From NCBI GenBank assembly GCA_018897535.1, contig JAHIKO010000012.1, forward strand, positions 1-5,947: a DNA stretch of 5,947 bases, read 5' to 3'. The number at the start of each line of letters is the position of its first letter. Position 1 is the first letter of the stretch. Shown here piece by piece: positions 1 to 5,788 of the stretch. The position numbers were made by a program, and so were the translations under genes. The notes under the pieces were generated by a model. It was given only the letters and a program-made list of their open reading frames with translations. It made no database searches and was not told where the DNA came from. Origin of the DNA: Candidatus Dependentiae bacterium (GTDB taxonomy: Bacteria > Babelota > Babeliae > Babelales > UASB340).

Positions 1-2
1 AT

Positions 3-506
3 CAAAATAAAATAATTACAATAACAAAACAAATTGAGAATCTTTATAAAAAACTGGATAAATTCGTTGAAGAATATTTAAATATGACAAATCAAAAAAT
101 AACAGATCTTAAGAATGAAGAACCAGACAGAATTACAGAACAAAGTGAGCAATCTGTTTCCATACAAATAGAATTTTTTAAAATATGTATGAAAAATATA
201 TCAGAATCCGAAAATGATTTAAAATCGATTTTTGAAACAATTAAGTCACAAAAAGAATCTTATATAGAAACAATTAGTAGTGATTGGATAAAACGCGATT
301 GGAAAGACACAACACTTCCTAACCTAAAAAAAGATTCAGAAAATTTATCTGTTATCCTAAATAAAGACATTAACACAATATGGAAAAATTTTATAAGTAA
401 GTTACTTTTAATTGATATTTTTGACAGCATAAAAGATCATTTTGGGCCAAAGGTAGCATTTAGTAGAATTGACGATTTACAAAGTACATTTGAATTTAAA
501 ATTTAA
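3..506 (+). CDS. Hypothetical charged helical protein, 5' end beyond window
   Basis: I do not recognise this protein. The frame is open from the left edge: 27 sense codons precede the first ATG at 84, with no ATG, GTG or TTG among them. They read as protein-like, amphipathic sequence (for example KQIENLYKKLDKFVEEYL), so I treat the gene as truncated by the window with 167 visible residues. A start at 84 (140 aa) is possible but has only a weak purine stretch (GAAGAA) upstream. The visible part is rich in Lys, Glu, Asp, Ile and Ser, has no membrane segment or Cys-pair motif, and looks mostly helical, perhaps coiled-coil in its first two thirds. A more hydrophobic stretch (ISKLLLIDIFDSI) lies near the C-terminus. 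The stop codon lies inside the 3' end of the opposing secreted-protein gene, an 11-bp tail-to-tail overlap. No function can be assigned. Confidence 0.7.
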   Translation, partial: QNKIITITKQIENLYKKLDKFVEEYLNMTNQKITDLKNEEPDRITEQSEQSVSIQIEFFKICMKNISESENDLKSIFETIKSQKESYIETISSDWIKRDWKDTTLPNLKKDSENLSVILNKDINTIWKNFISKLLLIDIFDSIKDHFGPKVAFSRIDDLQSTFEFKI

Positions 507-2307
507 AATTTTTAAATTTAGCAAAATCTTTTCTTACTGTATTTTTAAACTCAACAAAATCTTTATCTAACAAATTTCGTTCACTATTATTTTCATAATA
601 ACGAATAAAATATTCAAAAAAAGTTAAAACTGATTTAAATATTAAAATATCTAAATCTTTTTGTAATTCAATTAAAAAACGTTCTGATGTTAAAGAATCG
701 ATTCTTTCATAACTATTTGACGTATTAATTTTTAAATCAAGAAAGAAATTATAATCTTTTACAAAATCATTAACCTTATTTACTAAAGAATCTTTTTGCT
801 TAAAAGAAACCTTATATAATCTTACTATTTTTAAGTATATATCTCTTGATTTTTCAACTTCATAGTCATGTATAAATATGGAATTAAAAATAGCATCAAA
901 TTGAAATTCAAAATTTTCAATGTTACTAATCCGACCTAAACAGTCAAAAGATGTTAAATCCAATATACCCACCAATCCGATATACTTTTGAACTAAAAGC
1001 TTATATTTATCAATTAAAACATCTAGGTAATTGTTAGAAAAAAGCTCCAATATTGAGGGCATAAAACCTTCATCCGAACCAAAATCAAAGACATTACCAT
1101 CAATAAATTCTCTTAATTCATTAATATTTTCTTTGTCGTAATCTAAAAATGCCACAAAAATACTATTTATATTTGAATATAGCTGTCTTTTTATTTCTTT
1201 ATCATTAGAATTTGAATATTCATAAACCAATGTCTCTTCTATTTTTAGTAAAAAATCAACTAAATCCAATTTAAAAATTTTCTGGTTTTCATCCGAAAGC
1301 ATTATTTGATTAAAAATACAATCTATAAGTTTCTGTATTTTATTATTTCTGATTAAATCCAAGATTAAAGATTCAAAATTTTGATCTGAAAAACCTTGCA
1401 AATATCCATATGTATTATTGTATTTTTTCATATAATCAAACGCATTATTATAAGAATTTTTTTTTAGAGATTCTATAATTTGCAAAATTAAAGCATCATG
1501 CTCACCAACTAAAACATCATTATCTTTTTGCAAATTTAAAATATTTTGTTCAAGATTTTGAATATATTCAGGTATTTGCGAAAGCATAGTATAATCACGA
1601 CTAATATCAATATTGTTATATTCTAAATAACTGTTATAAGATTCTTTTAAATTATTTAAAAAATCTTTTGTAATTTCAATATATAATTCTCTATCAAAAT
1701 CATGATAATAATTAATAAAATATATAAATATATCTACTAACTTTAAAATAGGATTAATACGCTCTTCATCTCTATCCGGATAATATTTATTATTATAAGA
1801 AAAATCTACGAGCTCATCTAAAACAAATAAATTTGTAAAATCCTGTAAGAGATCATTAATTTCAAGAATATTTAACCCAAGATCATTTATATCTATTTGT
1901 TCAAAATTATCCTGTCGTATTTGATACGATAAACGTCGATCAAGATAATAAATTTTTGCTACCGGCTCCAACAATTTTATATCTATAAGTAGTTGATTAC
2001 GTTGTTCAAAAAGCGCAACTTGTTTTTTATAATCTTGCTTTGTACCTGAATCATCTTCATCATATTGTTCTGATTTATTTCTTTTTTCAATCTCTTCATA
2101 ACTTGGTGCAGTCATAGCAGGACCGTACCATGTTTGTATATCTTGCGTAATTTGATCAGGAAAAATATAATCTTGTTTATTATCAGAAGAAGATTCGTCT
2201 GGAGATATTTCTGTCTCAGAATAATCGCTTCCAATAGCCAATATATTTGAACTTAAAAATATTGAAAATATAAAAATTTTTAATATTTTATTTAAAAAAT
2301 TATTCAT
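496..2307 (-). CDS. Secreted protein of unknown function, 603 aa
   Basis: I do not recognise a family. I place the start at the ATG at 2307, because a GGAG ribosome site lies six bases upstream; a four-codon-longer TTG start at 2319 would overlap that site. Residues 1-24 form a typical Sec signal peptide: a basic N-region (MNNFLNKILK), a hydrophobic core (IFIFSIFL), then SSNILA with likely cleavage after Ala24. There is no lipobox. Residues 25-95 are acidic, polar and probably disordered (Ser/Asp/Glu-rich, ISPDESSSDNKQD). The rest, about 500 residues, is rich in Asn, Asp, Ile, Leu, Tyr and Phe and reads as continuous amphipathic helices, with no further clear membrane span. Only two Cys (330, 456) are present, too far apart to suggest a zinc site. 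The C-terminus has an imperfect internal repeat (DFVEFKN / DFAKFKN). Location is probably periplasmic or extracellular; in a host-associated bacterium a secreted effector is conceivable, but nothing in the sequence shows it. The gene lies 167 bp downstream of uvrA on the same strand and probably has its own promoter. Confidence 0.85.
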   Translation of the reverse strand: MNNFLNKILKIFIFSIFLSSNILAIGSDYSETEISPDESSSDNKQDYIFPDQITQDIQTWYGPAMTAPSYEEIEKRNKSEQYDEDDSGTKQDYKKQVALFEQRNQLLIDIKLLEPVAKIYYLDRRLSYQIRQDNFEQIDINDLGLNILEINDLLQDFTNLFVLDELVDFSYNNKYYPDRDEERINPILKLVDIFIYFINYYHDFDRELYIEITKDFLNNLKESYNSYLEYNNIDISRDYTMLSQIPEYIQNLEQNILNLQKDNDVLVGEHDALILQIIESLKKNSYNNAFDYMKKYNNTYGYLQGFSDQNFESLILDLIRNNKIQKLIDCIFNQIMLSDENQKIFKLDLVDFLLKIEETLVYEYSNSNDKEIKRQLYSNINSIFVAFLDYDKENINELREFIDGNVFDFGSDEGFMPSILELFSNNYLDVLIDKYKLLVQKYIGLVGILDLTSFDCLGRISNIENFEFQFDAIFNSIFIHDYEVEKSRDIYLKIVRLYKVSFKQKDSLVNKVNDFVKDYNFFLDLKINTSNSYERIDSLTSERFLIELQKDLDILIFKSVLTFFEYFIRYYENNSERNLLDKDFVEFKNTVRKDFAKFKNFKF

Positions 2308-2313
2308 ATTAAA

Positions 2314-2317
2314 CTCC
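2314..2317 (-). promoter_or_regulatory. Shine-Dalgarno site of the secreted-protein gene
   Basis: On the minus strand GGAG sits six bases before the ATG at 2307. This decides the start: the upstream in-frame TTG at 2319 overlaps the site itself, so the protein should begin MNNFLNK and not with four extra residues. Confidence 0.75.
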
Positions 2318-2351
2318 AAATGTTCAAATTAAATTCCCCAAATAATCTATA

Positions 2352-2379
2352 ATTTTATATTAAATATTACTATTTGCAA
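2352..2379 (-). promoter_or_regulatory. Candidate sigma70-type promoter of the secreted-protein gene
   Basis: Reading the minus strand, TTGCAA (2374-2379, four of six matches to the -35 consensus) is followed after 16 bases by TAAAAT (2352-2357, five of six matches to the -10 consensus). Transcription would start near 2345 and give a leader of about 38 bases before the ATG at 2307. In DNA this AT-rich, such matches arise easily by chance, so the call is tentative. Confidence 0.35.
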
Positions 2380-2410
2380 ATACATAAACCATAATACTAA
2401 ACTTTTATGT

Positions 2411-2446
2411 GTTTTTCACAAAAAACAGAGTTTTTATAATAAAAAC
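2411..2446 (-). terminator. Two adjacent AT-rich palindromes after uvrA, possible terminator
   Basis: Two inverted repeats with the same arms lie three bases apart: GTTTTT-CACA-AAAAAC at 2411-2426 and GTTTTT-ATAAT-AAAAAC at 2430-2446. On the minus strand, about 28 bases after the uvrA stop, the first hairpin met (2430-2446) is soon followed by a run of six T, which is terminator-like. The stems contain only one G:C pair each, so termination strength is doubtful. An operator or chance symmetry in AT-rich DNA are alternatives. Confidence 0.3.
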
Positions 2447-2474
2447 ATTGGAAAATCAATAAATTTCACGTTTT

Positions 2475-5027
2475 TTACAAATAATCTTTAAGATATTTGG
2501 CCGTATAACCATTTTGCGATTCAACAACCTCTTCAGGGGTTCCAAATGCAACAACTTTGCCACCATCAGCACCGCCTTCAGGTCCAATATCTATCAAATA
2601 ATCGACAGATTTTAAAACATCAAGATTATGTTCAATAACAAGAACCGTATTTCCACGATCTACAAGTTTATTTAAAACCAAAAGAAGTTTTTCAACATCA
2701 CAGCTATGCAAACCGGTTGTAGGTTCATCCAAGATATAAAGAGTATTTGTGCCTCTTTTTGAAAGTTCATTCACAAGTTTTATTCGCTGTGCCTCTCCGC
2801 CGGAAAGTGTTGTTGAAGATTGTCCCAATTTTATATAATCAAGACCAACTTGCTGCAATAAATCCAAGCGTTTGTAGATTCTTGGAAAAGTTTTAAAAAA
2901 TTCCAACGCTTCAAGAACGGACATATCAAGAATTTGGGCAATATTTTTATTTTTAAATTTTATTTCCAATGTTTGCTGATTATATCGTTGTCCCTTACAG
3001 CTTTTACATATAACGACAACATCTTCTAAAAAATGCATGGGAATTTTTAATATTCCATCTCCGTCACATTCAAAACAACGGCCTTCTTTAACATTAAAGC
3101 TAAATCTGCCGACTTTATAACCCCTGGCATTACTTTCCGGTAAATTTGCAAAAATATCTCTAATCTCATCAAAAATTCCCAAATATGTTGCAGGATTTGA
3201 TCGTGGAGTTCTTCCAATTGGACTTTGATCCACCATTACCATATTCGATAAATTTTCCACTCCTGTTAATTCTTCAATATATGGATTTACAGCCCAACCA
3301 TTTGTGAAAAAATTTCTAAGTGCTGATGCTAAAGAATGTATTACAAGACTACTTTTTCCGGATCCGGAAACGCCTGAAACTGCAGCAAAAACACGAAGCG
3401 GAATATCTACGTTAATATTTTTTAAATTATTGGCCGTAACATTTTTTAGTTTTAAAAAATCTTTGGGCTCTCTTCTATTTTTAGGTACATTAATTTTTCT
3501 AATTCCTGAAATATATGCGCCGGTAAGTGAATTTTTATTTATCGAAACTTCTTTTGGCGTACCAAATGCCGTCACGAAACCTCCTAAAATACCCGCTTGA
3601 GGCCCCATATCAATTAAATAGTCGGCAGATTGTATTGTGTCCATATCATGCTCGACAACTAAAACCGTATTACCCTGATCTCTTAATTTTTTTAGAGTTT
3701 CGATTAATTTGTCATTATCTCTTTGATGTAGCCCAATACTTGGTTCATCCAAAATATAAATCACACCGCTCAAACTTGAACCTATTTGTGTAGCAAGGCG
3801 AATTCGTTGTCCCTCACCTCCCGATAAAGTTCTGGCAGTTCTACCCAATGTTAAATATGATAGTCCAACATCGTTTAAAAATTTTAATCTTGATATAATT
3901 TCTTTTAACAATGGTGCAGCTATTTCAGCTTGATCTTCATGTAAATTTAATTTACTAAAAAAATCTAACCCGTCTTTTATGGATAAGAGTGTTAAATCGT
4001 AAATATTTTTATTATCAATAAATACGGAAAGCGCCTCATCGTTCAATCTTTTACCATTACAAAAAGTACACTTTAATTCTTTAGCATACTTTCCAAAATA
4101 ATCAGGATATTTGGTTTTCCAGTGCTCATCATCACCCTCTTGCCATGGCCATTCTTGAATAAAACCAAGTCCATGACAATTTTTACATGCACCAATTGGA
4201 GAATTAAATGAAAATAATCTTGGTTCAAGTTCCGGAAATGATTTAACGCAATCAATACAAATTCTCATCGAAGAATAATGTTCAATTTTATTATCTTGGG
4301 TTATAACCGAACATAAACCATTATTTATATTAAACGCTTTTTCTATCGCTTCTTGTAATCGCTGAGCCTCTTGATCCACTACCGATAAATTGTCAACCAA
4401 AATACTAATACTGTGCTGATATTGTTTATGTAATTTAATATTATCTATTTCAATTAAATTTCTAAATCTGTAAATTTTACCATCAATTAAAAAACGATAA
4501 AAACCAAGATCAAAATATTTTTTTAAATCTTTAGTAAATTCACCCTTTTTTTCTACGGCAACCGGAGCCGCAATTGTAATATTTTGATTTAAAAATTTTG
4601 TTAATAAAAGTTTTGTAATTTTTTCAGGGGACTCTGCTTTTATAGCCTTTCCACACTCGGAACAATGTGGCTGACCGATTCGAGCAAATAAAACTCTAAA
4701 ATAATCATAAATTTCAGTAATTGTACCAACGGTAGATCTTGGATTGTATCCAACGGTTTTTTGATCTATGGCAATAGCCGGACAAAGGCCTTCAATACTT
4801 TCAACATCCGGTCGTTTGGACACACCCAAAAATTGTCTGGCATAAGAAGAAAGTGATTCAACATATCGTCTTTTACCTTCTGCATAAATGGTATCAAGCG
4901 CAAGCGAACTTTTACCCGATCCGGAAGGTCCGGTGATAACAACAAACTTATTCTTGGGAATAGAAACATTTATAGATTTTAAGTTGTGCTCTTTTGCACC
5001 AAAAATTAATATTTTTTCGTTATTCAT
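2475..5027 (-). CDS. uvrA: UvrABC excision nuclease subunit A, insertion domain reduced
   Basis: UvrA is the dimeric ATPase that finds bulky DNA lesions and loads UvrB in nucleotide excision repair, in the cytoplasm. From the ATG at 5027 the protein has 850 residues, against about 940 in typical UvrA. Visible parts in order: Walker A I GPSGSGKSS (33-41); zinc module 1 Cys 122/125 and 257/260, enclosing a UvrB-binding domain; zinc module 2 Cys 281/284 and 320/323; signature I LSGGEGQR (401-408); Walker B I ILDEPS with His460; Walker A II GVSGSGKSS (552-560); zinc module 3 Cys 651/654 and 674/677; signature II LSGGEAQR (741-748); Walker B II ILDEPT with His800. The missing length falls between Cys284 and Cys320, where only 35 residues replace the usual insertion domain of roughly 110-120. 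A longer start (TTG at 5093, 22 more residues) is unlikely: UvrA proteins begin close to the IFGAKEHNLK motif seen at residue 8. No good Shine-Dalgarno precedes the ATG. The gene is divergent from the sHSP gene and looks monocistronic. Confidence 0.97.
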   Translation of the reverse strand: MNNEKILIFGAKEHNLKSINVSIPKNKFVVITGPSGSGKSSLALDTIYAEGKRRYVESLSSYARQFLGVSKRPDVESIEGLCPAIAIDQKTVGYNPRSTVGTITEIYDYFRVLFARIGQPHCSECGKAIKAESPEKITKLLLTKFLNQNITIAAPVAVEKKGEFTKDLKKYFDLGFYRFLIDGKIYRFRNLIEIDNIKLHKQYQHSISILVDNLSVVDQEAQRLQEAIEKAFNINNGLCSVITQDNKIEHYSSMRICIDCVKSFPELEPRLFSFNSPIGACKNCHGLGFIQEWPWQEGDDEHWKTKYPDYFGKYAKELKCTFCNGKRLNDEALSVFIDNKNIYDLTLLSIKDGLDFFSKLNLHEDQAEIAAPLLKEIISRLKFLNDVGLSYLTLGRTARTLSGGEGQRIRLATQIGSSLSGVIYILDEPSIGLHQRDNDKLIETLKKLRDQGNTVLVVEHDMDTIQSADYLIDMGPQAGILGGFVTAFGTPKEVSINKNSLTGAYISGIRKINVPKNRREPKDFLKLKNVTANNLKNINVDIPLRVFAAVSGVSGSGKSSLVIHSLASALRNFFTNGWAVNPYIEELTGVENLSNMVMVDQSPIGRTPRSNPATYLGIFDEIRDIFANLPESNARGYKVGRFSFNVKEGRCFECDGDGILKIPMHFLEDVVVICKSCKGQRYNQQTLEIKFKNKNIAQILDMSVLEALEFFKTFPRIYKRLDLLQQVGLDYIKLGQSSTTLSGGEAQRIKLVNELSKRGTNTLYILDEPTTGLHSCDVEKLLLVLNKLVDRGNTVLVIEHNLDVLKSVDYLIDIGPEGGADGGKVVAFGTPEEVVESQNGYTAKYLKDYL

Positions 5028-5121
5028 AAATAAAAGCCAAAAAGCCCCCAATAAATTTATTTGTCGTTTAAACCTGTATTTAAATATTACCAAAAATATA
5101 TAACTTTTAAAAATGCTCTAC

Positions 5122-5150
5122 TTGAAAAATTCATTTCACTTTTCTATAAT
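5122..5150 (+). promoter_or_regulatory. Near-consensus sigma70-type promoter of the sHSP gene
   Basis: TTGAAA (5122-5127, five of six matches) and a perfect TATAAT (5145-5150) are separated by the ideal 17 bases. Transcription would begin near 5157, giving a leader of about 40 bases before the ATG at 5197. An in-frame ATG at 5113 lies upstream of this promoter and so is not a usable start. I see no CIRCE-type inverted repeat (HrcA site), so the sequence suggests strong housekeeping expression and not classical heat-shock control. Confidence 0.75.
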
Positions 5151-5183
5151 TTTTCTGGGTATAAATTTTTTTTATTTTTTTAT

Positions 5184-5189
5184 GGGAGG
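5184..5189 (+). promoter_or_regulatory. Strong Shine-Dalgarno of the sHSP gene
   Basis: GGGAGG lies seven bases before the ATG at 5197 and is the best ribosome-binding site in the window. It fixes the start 28 codons downstream of the longest open frame. With the consensus promoter it predicts high expression. Confidence 0.85.
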
Positions 5190-5196
5190 AATTATT

Positions 5197-5745
5197 ATGA
5201 ATAAACAGACAAATATTGCAGTTATTATGTTATTAAGCTGTATTTTATCAAGTAACATGGCTGCAAGAAACAGCTTTTGGGATGGATTTGAAGATATCCA
5301 AGAGAACTTAGAACAAACAAGAAAAAATATAGACCGGGCATTTGGGCAAATTAATAGCGATGAAAATCAGGTTTATATGGGAAATGCAAGTATTTTTGAA
5401 AGCAAAAACGGCGAAATTTGGGGTCTTGAATTTTACATTCCGGGATACACAAAATCAGATTTTAGCATACAAATAGATAAAAATGGTTTTTTACATATCA
5501 AAGCTGAATCTAAAAAAGAAGAAAAAGAAAATAAAGAAGACAAAGATAAAAAATATATTTATAAAAGCTGGAGCTCAAGCGCAAGAACATTTATTCGTAC
5601 AATAAAACTTCCTGAATTTGTTGAATATTCGGATTCATCAAAAATAGAAACTTCTTATAATGAAAAAAACGGTAAACTTGAAATCAAATTTCCTAAAAAA
5701 GATGTTGAAGCTAAAAAAGATATTATCGAATTAAAGCTAAAATAA
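5197..5745 (+). CDS. Signal-bearing small heat-shock protein (Hsp20/alpha-crystallin)
   Basis: This is an ATP-independent holdase chaperone of the Hsp20 family, 182 residues from the ATG chosen by its GGGAGG site. The alpha-crystallin domain covers about residues 64-168: a first strand region (WGLEFYIPGYTKSDFSIQI), then LHIKAE, the F-x-R-x-x-x-LP motif (Phe132, Arg134, LP 138-139), and the NGKL turn (158-161). That turn matches the family A-x-x-x-N-G-x-L signature except for Tyr154 at the Ala position. The tail IEL (177-179) resembles the I-x-I/V oligomerisation motif. Residues 107-119 form a Lys/Glu/Asp-only loop apart from one Asn. Unlike usual cytoplasmic sHSPs, the N-terminus looks like a Sec signal: MNKQTN, a hydrophobic core IAVIMLLSCIL, then SSNMAA with likely cleavage near residue 23. 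LLSC (12-15) also loosely fits a lipobox, so a lipoprotein form cannot be excluded. The short segment after the signal (24-62) is charged and helical. Likely envelope location is inferred from this signal. Confidence 0.93.
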   Translation: MNKQTNIAVIMLLSCILSSNMAARNSFWDGFEDIQENLEQTRKNIDRAFGQINSDENQVYMGNASIFESKNGEIWGLEFYIPGYTKSDFSIQIDKNGFLHIKAESKKEEKENKEDKDKKYIYKSWSSSARTFIRTIKLPEFVEYSDSSKIETSYNEKNGKLEIKFPKKDVEAKKDIIELKLK

Positions 5746-5753
5746 TTTACCAG

Positions 5754-5788
5754 TTTAGTAGCCCGGTCAATACTGCCGGGCTACTAAA
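5754..5788. terminator. Strong bidirectional hairpin between converging genes
   Basis: A perfect 13-bp inverted repeat, TTTAGTAGCCCGG (5754-5766) and CCGGGCTACTAAA (5776-5788), encloses a nine-base loop. It begins eight bases after the sHSP stop and includes the TAG stop (5784-5786) of the opposing beta-barrel gene. Its GC-containing stem stands out in this AT-rich DNA. There is no clean T-run on either side, only short A/T tracts, so it is an imperfect intrinsic terminator that probably serves both genes and may also protect their mRNA 3' ends. Confidence 0.7.

Noticed and set aside
2308..2474. Small gene or RNA in the gap between uvrA and the secreted-protein gene
   Set aside because: No open frame with a start and ribosome site, and no GC-rich folded structure beyond the short palindromes reported.
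3304..3600. Plus-strand open frame of 98 codons
   Set aside because: It lies entirely inside uvrA on the opposite strand, over conserved UvrA motifs (including Walker A II), and has no family resemblance of its own.
3527..3793. Plus-strand open frame of 88 codons
   Set aside because: Antisense shadow of the uvrA ATPase I region, with no ribosome site or recognisable product.
4073..4255. Minus-strand open frame of 60 codons in a different frame of uvrA
   Set aside because: Out-of-frame shadow. It spans the reduced insertion-domain region, so I considered a frameshift there, but the UvrA frame is continuous with both Cys pairs intact.
4766..4969. Minus-strand open frame of 67 codons
   Set aside because: Out-of-frame shadow over the highly conserved Walker A I region of uvrA.
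4888..5103. Plus-strand open frame of 71 codons crossing the uvrA start
   Set aside because: Mostly antisense to conserved uvrA codons, with no ribosome-binding site or recognisable product.
5028..5121. Possible uvrA promoter on the minus strand (TTTAAA, 16-base spacer, TAATAT)
   Set aside because: Both boxes match only loosely and similar matches are frequent in DNA this AT-rich; I cannot choose one confidently.
5113..5196. 28-codon N-terminal extension of the sHSP, giving a longer hydrophobic leader
   Set aside because: Its ATG lies upstream of the TTGAAA/TATAAT promoter, and a strong GGGAGG site precedes the ATG at 5197.
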